Assembly (NCBI GenBank): GCA_051000755.1
Contig: JBPCNZ010000126.1
Location: 1 to 39,311 of the forward strand
Source: JALZAH01 sp051000755
Lineage (GTDB): Bacteria > Actinomycetota > Acidimicrobiia > Acidimicrobiales > Palsa-688
DNA: 39,311 nucleotides
Reading direction: 5' to 3'
Shown: positions 1 to 8,905 of the stretch, in pieces
How the letters are laid out: every line of letters starts with the position of its first letter
Numbering within the stretch: the first letter of the stretch is position 1
Made by a program: the position numbers and the translations under genes
The notes under the pieces: generated by a model
Told to the model about the DNA's origin: nothing
Databases searched by the model: none
Seen by the model: the letters and a program-made list of their open reading frames with translations, nothing else

Positions 1-1
1 G

Positions 2-532
2 TTGTTGGCGGGTGGGTTGGGAGAAGCGCCCTCGGGGGACCGCGGCGCCGCCCTCGAACCCTTGCCCCGCCGGCCCTTCGCCGGCCATGGGCCGGCGACG
101 GACCGGGACCTGGCCCGCTGGGCGGGCCTGCCTCTGCGTGACGTGCGCACCGGGCTGTCGGCCATCGCCGCAGAGCTGAACGACCTGGGGGGCGGACTCG
201 TCGCCTTGGCCGGCGCCCCTGTGGAGGCCGAGCAGGCGCCGGCGCGCCTGCTCGGCGCCTTCGATCCCCTGCTCCTCGGATGGTGCGACCGTGAGCCGAT
301 CGTCGGCGAGGATCGAACGCTGGTCACCAGCAACGGGGTCTTCCGCCCGTTCGCCCTGGTCGGAGGCCGGGCCGTCGCCTCGTGGGGCCTGCCGTCGGGC
401 ACGCTGACCCTCCGGCCGTTCGGACGACTTTCGCCTGCGACCAGGCAGGGCCTCGGTGCCGAAGCGGCCGCCGTCGGCGCCTACCTGGGGATCGGCACTC
501 CGAAGATGGTCGTCGAGCCGGTCAGCCGGTAA
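2..532 (+). CDS. Winged-helix DNA-binding domain protein (HTH_42/AlkX-YcaQ-like), C-terminal part
   Basis: The gene runs in from the left edge, so only the last ~176 residues are seen and the apparent start is not real. The visible part has a segment typical of the winged-helix DNA-binding domain family (PF06224): a wHTH-like stretch ATDRDLARWAGLPLRDVRTG, then the conserved LLGAFDPLLLGW and a later LVTSNGVFRPFALVGGRAVASW block. Members are thought to bind DNA and some act near interstrand crosslink repair glycosylases, but most actinobacterial copies are uncharacterised. The family assignment rests on these motifs; the specific role is unknown. The C-terminus (PKMVVEPVSR) looks complete. Confidence 0.72.
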   Translation: MLAGGLGEAPSGDRGAALEPLPRRPFAGHGPATDRDLARWAGLPLRDVRTGLSAIAAELNDLGGGLVALAGAPVEAEQAPARLLGAFDPLLLGWCDREPIVGEDRTLVTSNGVFRPFALVGGRAVASWGLPSGTLTLRPFGRLSPATRQGLGAEAAAVGAYLGIGTPKMVVEPVSR

Positions 533-732
533 CAGGCCGGGAGCGGGTGGCCCGTAGCAGGTCAGGATGTCGACCACGCTCACCCCGCTCGGATCCGAAC
601 ACTAGGGTTCTCGTCGTGGTCGAGCCCACCGGGTGGGACTCGGTCCGCCCTCCCCGATCTCCCGGGCGCCCCCTTGCCGATGGTGGCCGACGCTGGTCGG
701 GGTCCGACAAGATCCCATCGAAGCTGGGGAGG
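533..732. other. Intergenic stretch with no convincing gene
   Basis: Open frames run through here on both strands, but their translations are Arg/Pro/Gly-rich and look like shadow frames of GC-rich DNA. I see no RNA gene or clear promoter. Confidence 0.4.
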
Positions 733-1041
733 ATGTACCTGAGCAGGCCGCTCGCCATCCTCGAGGTGCAGCCTGAAGGGCTGGTCTGGCGGGTCCGCAA
801 GCCGTTCAACCTGTTCGGGGCGCTGTTCGGCGCCCGGCCCGTGTGCCTCGAACCTGGCGATGGCGCAGTGCTCGTCCCTCTTCGCCTGAAGGGCCGGGCC
901 ACGCCAGGGGTGGGGTGCAGGCGGGCAGGCCGGCCGGACCTGGAGTTCTACGGCGGCGACCGGGACGAGATTCTCTCGATCCTGGCCGACGCTGGTTATC
1001 GCATTGACTCCACGGAGCAGGTGGTGTCCTGGTGGAGCTGA
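733..1041 (+). CDS. Small hypothetical protein, 102 aa
   Basis: Not a family I can name. The ATG at 733 directly follows GGGGAGG, and from there the translation becomes protein-like: a short beta-rich N-terminal half (MYLSRPLAILEVQPEGLVWR), a central Arg-rich part, and a C-terminal end with DEILSILADAGYRIDS. This layout resembles small PH-like actinobacterial proteins of about 100 residues, which is only an impression. The frame stays open further upstream (from 382), but that part is Arg/Pro-rich and unlikely to be coding. It converges with the decayed secreted-protein gene on the minus strand, which ends close to its stop. Confidence 0.45.
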   Translation: MYLSRPLAILEVQPEGLVWRVRKPFNLFGALFGARPVCLEPGDGAVLVPLRLKGRATPGVGCRRAGRPDLEFYGGDRDEILSILADAGYRIDSTEQVVSWWS

Positions 1042-1045
1042 CCCG

Positions 1046-2209
1046 TCACGGAGTCCAGGTCCACGTATAGCTGCCCCGCCGTAGATCTCGACGGGGAAGG
1101 GCAGGACGGTACCCACGCCGACCATGGTGTTGCTCTCCCAGATGGCCTGGCCCTTGCTGTTGGTTCCGATGGACCCCTCCTCGCCGACCGTGGGCCCGGC
1201 ATCGGGCCCGATCGTGGCGCTGGCCCCTCCGAACGCGAACAACCCGTTGAGATCGGACGGCTGGGTGGCGTTGGAGACCAACATCCCCCTCGAGATCCCT
1301 GCGCTCGGTGAGCCCCCGCCGCCACCTGCAACCCCGAAGAACGTGACCTGTCCGTTGACGATGGCGACCCCCGCCGGTGAGCGTGGCGAAAGGCCCGGCG
1401 CCGGCGCTGGCGTTCAGCGTCAGGCCCACGGTGTAGGTGCTTAGGTACTTGCCGACAGGGTCGGCGGCCGGCCCGAGCAAGCCCGAAACCGGGGCCCGCT
1501 CGACCATGCGACCGGCGCGGTCATAGGCCCACCGCACGGACCCGTCGGGACCGTGGTGCGCCACCAGCTGGCCGGCCACGGTTGTCTTGGCAGAGTTGGC
1601 GGCGGGAAGGTGCTCGGCCGAGCAGTCACCGAGCCTGGGCGGTGTGTCGCCGCAGCGGGTATCGGCCAGGCGGGCAGGTGCTACCGGGCTGTAGTGGCCG
1701 GCACCGGAGGTGGTGGCGCTGGCCGGTCGAAATACCCTTCCAGGTCGACGACGACGTAAACAGTGGCCGTCGATCCGCTGGCCACGGTCACGCTGTTGGC
1801 GCCGATCTCCGAGATGACCAGGTTGGGCACCGCCAGCCCGGGCCTGTAGCTGAGCACCGAGGTGGGCGAGGCCGGTGTCTGGCCGGTCGGATACACCGAC
1901 AGGAAGCCGGGGGCCTTGACGTCCACCGCGGTCACCGACAGAGTCGCCGCGATGGCCGACGCCCGTACCGACGACGGCAGGGAGACGGTGAGCGTTCCCG
2001 TCGGGCCCAGGTGGGCGCCGGTGCGGGTGTCGGCGATCCGGGTCGGGGTCAGAGGCACATAGGCCCCGCCGCTGTGGCAGCGGTCGCCGGGCGGCGTATG
2101 AGGTGGCCGGTCCCACTATCGGCAACATTGCACCGATCATGGCCGTGGTGATCGAGGCGACCCACCGGCGTCCCGAGACCGTCGACGAAGCATCCGAGTT
2201 CATTGCCAC
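1046..2209 (-). pseudogene. Secreted surface protein with IADTR/VDLEGYF domain, multiply frameshifted
   Basis: Reading the minus strand from 2209 there is a signal peptide: two Arg, a hydrophobic core (TTAMIGAMLPIVG) and an ATSYAA cleavage-like end. The sense frame then changes near 2090 into TPTRIADTRTG ... GFLSVYPTG ... VVVDLEGYFDRP (2058 down to about 1700), changes back near 1700 into YSPVAPARLADTRCGD, and changes again near 1380 into a frame with LFAFGGASATIGPDAG. So at least three shifts break one ancestral reading frame. The domain is the one found in many Acidimicrobiia exported proteins and in the larger gene at 19.2-22.2 kb. Whether this is real decay or sequencing error cannot be told from sequence alone. 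Confidence 0.65.
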
Positions 2210-2663
2210 CCACCTCCTCCCGCAAAGGAGCTACAACCGTGCGGAGGCTCCCGCGGACGCCAGACAAGCGCTGGAACGGACCGCCGGTCTGGGCCGATCG
2301 GGTTGACCGTCCGTCCTCAGCGAGGGTGCCGCTCAGGGCGCTGGTGCCGCGGCCGGGACCGCTTGATGTGCTGGTGAGCGGCTCGGACCACGTCGGCGGT
2401 CAGTCCGGTGAGCCGGGGGCCGCGGCCCCCCTTTGGTACTGGAGCAGGCCATGATCTTCGCTCGTCCTCCTAGCCGCCGAGCTGGCCTCCCGGATCTTCG
2501 ACGTCTGGGCGTCGGACCTGCCGGGCTACGGTCTCTCCGGGCGGCCGCGTCGTTGGTCCACGTGCTTGAGCGATGAGGATGGTGCCGTCCATTCTCCACC
2601 CCAGCGCGAGAAGGCTGAACGGACATTCTGCCAGTTCCACTACTCGACCCTCAGGAGATTCGA
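2210..2663. other. Gap between divergent genes; possible alpha/beta-hydrolase remnant at 2479-2577
   Basis: This stretch separates the decayed secreted protein (minus) from the hemerythrin gene (plus). On the plus strand about 2479-2577 reads ELASRIFDVWASDLPGYG followed by LSGRP, which resembles the strand-turn region of an alpha/beta hydrolase (FDVxAxDLPGYGxS). A stop lies soon before it and the frame loses the family pattern right after, so it would be a relic of about 33 residues. No RNA gene seen. Confidence 0.3.
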
Positions 2664-3185
2664 ATGCCCGACCTATGTGACCTCATCCTCGACGACCACG
2701 AGGCGCTCCGGCGCTTCTTCGCTCAGTTGGACCAGCACCGAGATGACGGTCCCGAGACACTGAGCGCCTTGTGGGGGCCGCTCGCCGCCCTCCTGGACGT
2801 CCACGCCGCGGCCGAGGAGGAGGTCTTCTATCCCCGCCTGCTCGCAAAGGGCGACGATGCCCGGGACGAGACCAGTGACGCGATCGGCGATCACAACAAG
2901 ATCCGAGACGCCGTCGCCGCCGCCGGTCGGGCGACGGTGGACAGCGCCGAGTGGTGGGAAGCCGTAGGGCGCGCCCGGGAACAGAACAGTGACCACATGG
3001 CCGAGGAGGAGCGAGGGGCGTTGGCGGACTTCCGCACCAACACCTCCTCTGAGGCTCGGGACCGCCTGGGCGGGCAGTTCAGCGCTTTCAAGGAGCACCA
3101 CGCCGGTGGGCATGAGCTGAGAGTCACCGACAAAAACCCCCAGGCGTACATCGCCAAGAACTCTCCTGGCGCAGGCGAGCCATAG
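2664..3185 (+). CDS. Hemerythrin HHE cation-binding domain protein
   Basis: A 173-residue cytoplasmic protein with the di-iron four-helix hemerythrin pattern: His12 in DDHE, His47 and Glu51 in HAAAEEEVFYP, His77 in DHNKI, and His111 with Glu115 in HMAEEE. Such domains bind O2, NO or act as iron or redox sensors; which one applies is not shown. There is no fused signalling domain or signal peptide. The Lys/Asn-rich tail (VTDKNPQAYIAKN) follows the fold. The ATG lies after CAGGAG. The DUF389 gene starts 38 bp downstream on the same strand, so the two may be co-transcribed. Confidence 0.88.
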   Translation: MPDLCDLILDDHEALRRFFAQLDQHRDDGPETLSALWGPLAALLDVHAAAEEEVFYPRLLAKGDDARDETSDAIGDHNKIRDAVAAAGRATVDSAEWWEAVGRAREQNSDHMAEEERGALADFRTNTSSEARDRLGGQFSAFKEHHAGGHELRVTDKNPQAYIAKNSPGAGEP

Positions 3186-3223
3186 AGGTAACGTTCCTCG
3201 GCCAGTCGGGAAGAAGGTCAGCG

Positions 3224-4252
3224 TTGATCCACCTGCGCATCGTGGTCGTACCCGAGCGAGCCGAGCGAGCACTGACGCTCTTGGAGGCGAGCCCGTCGGT
3301 GTCCAACCTGGTCCACTGGGCTGCCGCCGCCCGCCGCCCGAAAGGCGATGTCATCCTCTGTGACGTCACCTCGGAGGCAGTCAGCCTCCTTATCGCCGAT
3401 CTGCGCGACCTGCAGGTCCCCGTTGGGGGCTCGATCGCCATCCACTCCATCGACAGCCAGATCTCCGAGGGCGGCGTGTCCCGTGAGCGGGCGTCGCGCG
3501 CTTCGCAAGCCGTGGTCTGGGAGGACATAGAGTCACGTACCTCCCAGATGACCGGCCTGTCGGCGGAGTTCCTGGCCCTCATACTCCTGGCCTTGCTTAT
3601 CGCCATGGCTGGGATCCTGCAGAACACCTCCATCCTCATCATTGGCGCCATGATCGTAGGGCCGGACTTCGGGCCGGTGGCCGGGGCGTGCGTCGCCATG
3701 GTCGAGCGGCGGGGAGGGCCGGCCCTGCGCTCGTTGCTGTCCCTGGTCTCAGGGATCGGCATCGGTGTCGCCGCGGCCGGGTTCCTTGCTTGGGCGTTCC
3801 GCCTACTCGGTTTTTTCCCGACCCAGCTCAACGAGACCACCGAGCACCTTTCGGCCGGGGTGTCCTCAGTGGTCGGACCGCCCGGGTTCTTCACCTTCTT
3901 CGTAGCCTTCTGTGCCGGCATCGTGGGAATGCTGTCCCTCAGCACCGCCAGGTCGGGCCCCCTCGTCGGAGTCTTGGTCTCGGTCACTACCATCCCTGCC
4001 GCGGCCAACGTCGCCCTTGCCGCCTCCTACGCCCGATGGCACACCGTCGTGGGCTCCGCCGAACAGCTCGGCGCCAACGTTCTCACCTTGCTCGTGGCCG
4101 GCACCATCACCTTGACCACCCAGCGGATGATCTTCGGTCGCCGCCGAAGGGCACAGCTACTCCATGACCCCGCACGAGCCGCGGCAGGGCTGTCGCCGGA
4201 GGGCAACCGGACGAGACCATCGTACGGCACGGCCCCTGAACGCAGAGATTGA
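3224..4252 (+). CDS. DUF389 / TIGR00341 family integral membrane protein
   Basis: A 342-residue protein starting at a TTG placed 6 bases after GAAGAAGG. Residues 1 to ~90 form a soluble alpha/beta domain (MIHLRIVVVPERAERALTLL). The rest is a bundle of about six membrane segments with the family signature NTSILIIGAMIVGPDFGPV around residues 130-150, and further helices in SLLSLVSGIGIGVAAAGFLA and FFTFFVAFCAGIVGMLSLST. DUF389 proteins are found across bacteria and archaea with no agreed function. The tail after the last helix is basic (GRRRRAQLLHD), consistent with a cytoplasmic end. Confidence 0.87.
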   Translation: MIHLRIVVVPERAERALTLLEASPSVSNLVHWAAAARRPKGDVILCDVTSEAVSLLIADLRDLQVPVGGSIAIHSIDSQISEGGVSRERASRASQAVVWEDIESRTSQMTGLSAEFLALILLALLIAMAGILQNTSILIIGAMIVGPDFGPVAGACVAMVERRGGPALRSLLSLVSGIGIGVAAAGFLAWAFRLLGFFPTQLNETTEHLSAGVSSVVGPPGFFTFFVAFCAGIVGMLSLSTARSGPLVGVLVSVTTIPAAANVALAASYARWHTVVGSAEQLGANVLTLLVAGTITLTTQRMIFGRRRRAQLLHDPARAAAGLSPEGNRTRPSYGTAPERRD

Positions 4253-4294
4253 GGCGATTTCCCGCCATCTCCCGAGCGCGTAGAACGTCTGCCA

Positions 4295-4561
4295 TTGCGT
4301 CTGCGCAAGCTCATCGCCTCGTCGCCGGCAGCGCGCCAGTCGAGTGACTCCGATCGCCCGGGGCCGGGCCGGGCTGTGCCATCGGCCCGCTCGGCGAACC
4401 TGACGCCAAGGACCGACACGGCCGACAAGGTGGTCGGCAGCATCTGCGCCTACTGCGCGGTCGGCTGCGGCCAGCGGATCATCGTCACCGACGGCAAGGT
4501 CACCCAGATCGACGGCGACCCGGCCGGCCCCTCCTGGTGTGCGGTGCCCGGCCTGCCATAG
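4295..4561 (+). pseudogene. Formate dehydrogenase alpha subunit, truncated N-terminal stub
   Basis: From a TTG at 4295 the translation starts MRLRKLIASSPAARQ, a leader I associate with actinobacterial formate dehydrogenase large subunits. It then gives the N-terminal 4Fe-4S motif CAYCAVGCGQ and IIVTDGKVTQIDGDP. A full protein would continue with a fourth Cys in GRLCPKG and several hundred molybdopterin-binding residues. Here the frame runs into WCAVPGLP and stops at 88 residues, and nothing downstream resumes the family. It is therefore a 5' remnant, probably left by a deletion or insertion with its breakpoint near 4535. Confidence 0.72.
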
Positions 4562-4925
4562 CTTTTATGGCCCGGATTGGTCGACGGAGCCAACCGGGTG
4601 TTGGCAAGCCGACCCGTTGGGCAGCACGGTGTAGCGAGGATTGTTGGCCGGCGTGGAAGACGGCGAAGCGGGTGCAGGTGGAATGCCAGCTGTGACCGCA
4701 GCGCCGCCTACCAGTTGGGTATTCCTGGAGCTGAGGGCCGCCAACGAAGTGGACGTGCTGGGCCTTGGCCATCGTTTGCTTGGCGTCGTGTCCTGTTCCC
4801 CTGGCCTCTTCCCGCTGATAGGCCACCTTCTTACCCTCGGACCGCCCCTTTTTCAGACCCCTTGCAGCACGTTTCGAGTTGGCAGGCAGGCGGCGGGCCT
4901 GACCTCGATGGCGGTTCTCGCTCGG
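4562..4925. other. Unassigned gap after the formate dehydrogenase stub
   Basis: Several overlapping frames are open on both strands, but none has a recognisable family pattern or a convincing start. It lies between the broken dehydrogenase end and the stop of the LysR gene, so it may hold the far side of the rearrangement that truncated the dehydrogenase. Confidence 0.35.
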
Positions 4926-5876
4926 TCAAGAGGCCTGGTTCGGGTCCTCGGAGACATGTCGCTCTGGCCAGGTGTCCTCGCTTCCAGCATGAGCTCGGGC
5001 GAGGCTGTCGATCACGTCGATGAAGTTCGTAACAATTGTCGAGGGGTCGTCTGGTCGCCATGCGATGCCCGCTGTGGTGACGGGAACGGGGTCCTTGAGG
5101 TGTGCGTAGTCGATGCCCGGCACCGGGTATTGGTGGGCCACGCTGGCTGGGATGAGGGCGACTCCGGCGCCGGCGGCGACGAGCAGCAGCACGGTAGTGA
5201 GAGGGCTGGTTTCGCGGTGAACTCGGGGGGTGAACCCAGCGTCTCGACACTCCCGGTCGATGTCTCGACGCAGGCCCTCTGCAGCGGCCAGGGAGGGCAT
5301 CACGAAGTCTTCGTCGGCGAGGTCGGCAAGCAGCTGGTCGTCTTGTGAGGCGAAGTGCCCTTTGGGTACGGCCGCCATGAGGCTCTCGACGATGAGCTGT
5401 CGATAGTTCATCTCTCCGATGAGACCGGGGGCACGGACAAAGGCAACATCGAGCTCCTTGCGTCGGAGCCCGTCTAGTAGCTGTCCGGTAGTTCCGGCCC
5501 GGAGATCGAGGTCGACATCGTGGTAGCGCTCCTTGAACCTTGCCAGCCCCACCGGTAGCAGATCGGCAGTGACTTCGCTCACGTAACCCACGATCAAAGT
5601 CCCGACTTCACCGCGTGATGCTCGGCCGACGACGTCGACGACTCGGTCGAGTCGTTCGAGGACGTCCTCGGCCAGCTCAAGAAAGGCTCGCCCGGCGCCG
5701 GTGAGACCGATCACATGATGGGCCCGGTCGATCAGCTGAGCGCCGAGTTCCTTCTCGAGCTGTCGGATCTGGTGGCTCAGTGGTGACTGGGACATGTGCA
5801 GGCGTTCTGCGGCGCGGCCGAAGTGGAGCTCGTCGGCGACGGCGACGAAGTAACGAAGGTGTCGCACCTCGACCAT
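4926..5876 (-). CDS. LysR-family transcriptional regulator
   Basis: A 316-residue regulator when started at the ATG giving MVEVRHLRYFVAVADELHFG; an in-frame ATG five codons upstream (5891) is an alternative. Residues ~1-60 are the winged HTH with the family pattern GRAAERLHMSQSPLSHQIRQ and LEKELGAQLIDR. Residues ~90-295 form the periplasmic-binding-protein-like effector domain (LPVGLARFKERYHDVDLDLR ... GAGVALIPASVA). It is transcribed away from the metabolic run that begins at 6684, a common arrangement for LysR regulators and their targets. The ~800 bp between makes that link tentative. The inducer cannot be read from the sequence. Confidence 0.9.
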   Translation of the reverse strand: MVEVRHLRYFVAVADELHFGRAAERLHMSQSPLSHQIRQLEKELGAQLIDRAHHVIGLTGAGRAFLELAEDVLERLDRVVDVVGRASRGEVGTLIVGYVSEVTADLLPVGLARFKERYHDVDLDLRAGTTGQLLDGLRRKELDVAFVRAPGLIGEMNYRQLIVESLMAAVPKGHFASQDDQLLADLADEDFVMPSLAAAEGLRRDIDRECRDAGFTPRVHRETSPLTTVLLLVAAGAGVALIPASVAHQYPVPGIDYAHLKDPVPVTTAGIAWRPDDPSTIVTNFIDVIDSLARAHAGSEDTWPERHVSEDPNQAS

Positions 5877-5891
5877 GGACTGCCCTCTCAT

Positions 5892-6683
5892 GTCGATGAA
5901 GACCGCCGAGACCCTCGGCGGTCAGAAGAGTACTGAGAAACCGAGCGGCACGCCCTGAACCACAATGATGGGCCGCAGCTCAACTTCGGCTGTAGACGGT
6001 CTCGACTTTGATGCCGATGAAGGTTTTCAACCGACGGGCGCCGGTAACGGTAGTGGTGACAGACACATCTATTCGAGGAGGAGGAGGTCCGGCCTTCGGA
6101 ATCCGTTTCAGGCTTCGGGTGACTGGTGGCGTGGCGTCAATCCTTCGCCAACCAAAGAGTTCAGTCCGACTCGGCTTCATCCCCGTGAGCTGACCTCTTT
6201 TTAGCCTTGTGACCAGAGGCGTGAGAGAGAAGTTGAAACGCGCCGAACGCCACCGAACTGTTGATCCGTGGCCTCCGAACAGTTCGATGCGCTCGCCGTT
6301 CGGGGGGAGGAGGTCGGCATCCCCGACGCTGGGTGGCGGTTCTCGTTGCCCCTGCGCGACGCCATCGAGAAGGAGTACCTGTGCCGCATCCTGACCCCCC
6401 GCGGGCCAGCGAAGGGATGTTACAAGTCGTACACGACCTTTCCGTAAGCCGGTCTTATGGGCAAACACTCCCGTCCACCCGCCCCTGGGACACCGCGGGT
6501 ACCACCGGGTCGGGCGTCTTGCGGATCCTTGCCGCCTACGACGGTCGGCGAATCACCCATCGGTGCAGACAGACCTGGCTGCCACAACCAGATCGCCTGG
6601 CGGACAACGAACCGTGAGCGGCATCGCACGCCGCTGCCCTTACCAGATCACCATCGATAACCATCGCTAAGGAGTTCTTCAAG
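5892..6683. other. Long intergenic region between LysR gene and SDR gene
   Basis: About 790 bp without a gene I can support. Its left end must contain the LysR promoter and the right end the leader of the metabolic run. A short plus-strand frame 6268-6447 (GTG start, 59 codons, MASEQFDALAVRGEEVGIPD then ...EKEYLCRILTPRG) looks somewhat protein-like but matches no family I know. A minus-strand frame 5980-6468 ends in FIGIKVETVYSRS; a transposase relic was considered but the resemblance is too faint. Base composition is lower in G+C than the flanking genes. Confidence 0.4.
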
Positions 6684-7694
6684 ATGCCTCGCATTGCTGT
6701 CATCACTGGTGCATCGGCAGGAGTAGGGCGGGCCACCGCTCGTGCTTTCGCCGAGCGGGGCTTTGACGTGGCGCTGTTGGCCCGAGGTCAGGCTGGGCTT
6801 GACGCGGCGGTAAAGGAGGTCGAGTCTGCGGGCGCCCGGGCGCTGGCGGTCCCTACCGACGTGGCTGACTTTGCTGAGGTCGACGGGGCCGCGTCACAGG
6901 TCGAGGCGGAGCTGGGCCCGATCGACGTGTGGGTCAACGATGCCATGACGACGGTGTTCGCACCGTCGTGGGAAGTCAAGCCGGCGGACTTTCAGCGGGC
7001 CATCGAGGTGACATTCCTCGGACAGGTGTGGGGCACCATGGCCGCGCTGGCGCGAATGCGGCCCCGGGACCGGGGCGCGATCGTCAACATCGGCTCGGCG
7101 TTGGCATTCATTGGTATCCCTCTCCAGTCGGCGTACTGCTCGTCGAAGTTCGCCTGCCGTGGGTTCTTCGAGTCCACCCGGGCCGAGTTGATCCACGACG
7201 GCAGCCACATCCGCATGAGCATGGTCCACCTGCCGGCGGTCAACACGCCCCAGTTCGACTGGTGCCAGACGGCAATGTCCCACCACCCGATGCCGGTGCC
7301 GCCCATCTACCAGCCCGAGATCCCGGCCAAGTTCATCGTGGACGCCGCCCTCGACGGTCGCCGGGACAAGGTCATCGGTTCGTGGAACAAGCTGCTGGTG
7401 GTAGCAGCCAAGCTGGCCCCCGGGCTCGGGAACGAATACGCGGCCATCGGGGCGTGGGAGAGCCAACTCACCGCCCAGACCGTGAGCCCCGACCGGCCCA
7501 TCAACCTCTACGCCCCCGCCGATGGCGACGCCGATCACGGGGCGCACGGCTCGTTCGATGACAAGGCCGGCGGGTTCATGGACCCGAGCTTCCTGAAGTC
7601 GCTCTCTACCACAGCCAAGACCTTCGTGCAGGCGACCGTCAACACGGTCCGTTACAAAAGGGTCGTACGCCACAACAAGAAGCGTCTGGGCTAG
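6684..7694 (+). CDS. SDR-family oxidoreductase
   Basis: A 336-residue NAD(P)-dependent short-chain dehydrogenase with a C-terminal extension of about 90 residues beyond the usual ~250. Visible motifs are the cofactor loop TGASAGVG at residues 8-15, a variant NDAM in place of the usual NNAG near residue 90, the catalytic Ser in NIGSALAF, and YCSSK near residues 152-156. The tail (MDPSFLKSLSTTAKTFVQAT) is basic at its end. An AAGGAG lies 9 bases before the ATG. The next gene's GTG overlaps its stop by one base (TAGTG), so the two are translationally linked. Substrate unknown; context suggests sugar or polyol chemistry. Confidence 0.9.
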   Translation: MPRIAVITGASAGVGRATARAFAERGFDVALLARGQAGLDAAVKEVESAGARALAVPTDVADFAEVDGAASQVEAELGPIDVWVNDAMTTVFAPSWEVKPADFQRAIEVTFLGQVWGTMAALARMRPRDRGAIVNIGSALAFIGIPLQSAYCSSKFACRGFFESTRAELIHDGSHIRMSMVHLPAVNTPQFDWCQTAMSHHPMPVPPIYQPEIPAKFIVDAALDGRRDKVIGSWNKLLVVAAKLAPGLGNEYAAIGAWESQLTAQTVSPDRPINLYAPADGDADHGAHGSFDDKAGGFMDPSFLKSLSTTAKTFVQATVNTVRYKRVVRHNKKRLG

Positions 7695-8824
7695 TGGCAG
7701 TGCGAGCGGCCGTGAGCCACGGGCGGACGAACATCGACGCCGTCGACGCCGGCATGTATGTCGTGCCGACTGACCAACCGGAAGCGGACGGCACGCTGGC
7801 ATGGACGTCGACAACGATGGTGCTGGTCGAGGTCCACGCCGGCGGGCGGACCGGACTGGGCTGGACCTATGGCGGTCCGGGTTCGGCGACGGTGGTGACC
7901 GAAAAGCTGGTCGACGTCTGCGTCGGCTCCGACCCTTTCGACGTGCCCGGCATCACCGAGCGCATGACCCGAGCCTGTCGGAACCTGGGCCGCCCCGGGG
8001 TGGTGGCGTGTGCCATCTCCGCAGTCGACATTGCATTGTGGGACCTCAAGGCGCGGCTCCTTGACGTGTCCCTGACAGACCTGTTCGGTCAGGTGACACC
8101 GGATGTGGCCATCTATGGCAGCGGCGGATTCACCACCTACGACGAAGCGGCCACCCGGACGCAGCTCGAGCAGTGGGTCGAAGAGTGGTCGATCCCCAGG
8201 GTCAAGATCAAGATCGGCGAGTCGTGGGGCGCCGATCCGGTCCGGGATGTGGCCCGGGTGGCGTTGACCCGCTCGGTGGTCGGCGCAGACGTCGAGGTGT
8301 ACGTGGACGCCAACGGCGGCTACAGCCGCAAGCAGGCGGTGCGCATGGGCCGAGAGTTCTACGAGGACCATGGCGTCATCTGGTTCGAGGAGCCGGTGTC
8401 TTCGGATGATCTCGACGGGCTCCGCGAGGTCCGCGACGGCTGCGGCGCGGATGTGACGGCGGGGGAGTATGGCTACAGCCTCGACTATTTCGCCCGCATG
8501 GTGGACGCCGGGGCCGTCGACTGTCTCCAGGTCGACGTCACCCGGTGCGGGGGCTACACGATCTGGTTGCGTGCGGCCGCGGTCGCAGCGGCGCACAATC
8601 TCCAGGTATCGGGGCATTGCGCCCCCAACCTTCACGCCCATGTGGCGACCGCGGTGCCCAACGTGCGGCACCTGGAGTACTTCCACGACCACCACCGGAT
8701 CGAGACGATGCTTTTCGACGGCACCTTGGACCCCGGCGGCGGCCGGCTGACCCCGCAGAGGGACCGTCCCGGGCATGGCTTGAGCTTCCGGGCGCCGGAC
8801 GGAGCCCTGTTCCGCAGATGGTGA
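7694..8824 (+). CDS. Mandelate racemase/muconate lactonizing enzyme family protein (probable acid-sugar dehydratase)
   Basis: A 376-residue enolase-superfamily enzyme. Residues ~15-130 are the capping domain; the barrel carries the MR-subgroup signature. K171 and K173 sit in VKIKIG, metal ligands D205 (VDANGGY), E232 (WFEEPV) and E258 (AGEYGYS) follow, then D281 (QVDVTRCGG) paired with H308 (SGHCAPNLH). The KxK plus His-Asp dyad is typical of aldonate/aldarate dehydratases that remove water to give 2-keto-3-deoxy sugar acids, so that is the expected reaction, with Mg2+ as cofactor. Substrate is not readable. The GTG start overlaps the SDR stop. Confidence 0.88.
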   Translation: MAVRAAVSHGRTNIDAVDAGMYVVPTDQPEADGTLAWTSTTMVLVEVHAGGRTGLGWTYGGPGSATVVTEKLVDVCVGSDPFDVPGITERMTRACRNLGRPGVVACAISAVDIALWDLKARLLDVSLTDLFGQVTPDVAIYGSGGFTTYDEAATRTQLEQWVEEWSIPRVKIKIGESWGADPVRDVARVALTRSVVGADVEVYVDANGGYSRKQAVRMGREFYEDHGVIWFEEPVSSDDLDGLREVRDGCGADVTAGEYGYSLDYFARMVDAGAVDCLQVDVTRCGGYTIWLRAAAVAAAHNLQVSGHCAPNLHAHVATAVPNVRHLEYFHDHHRIETMLFDGTLDPGGGRLTPQRDRPGHGLSFRAPDGALFRRW

Positions 8825-8905
8825 ACCCAGCGCCAACCGGGTCAGAACACCCACGTTCGACACTGATCACCCATACGACCACTACGAGAATGCGAGGAGA
8901 TATCC

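Noticed and set aside
5980..6468. Possible transposase remnant on the minus strand
   Set aside because: Only a short segment (FIGIKVETVYSRS) gave a vague resemblance; no DDE residues, terminal repeats or partner fragments were seen.
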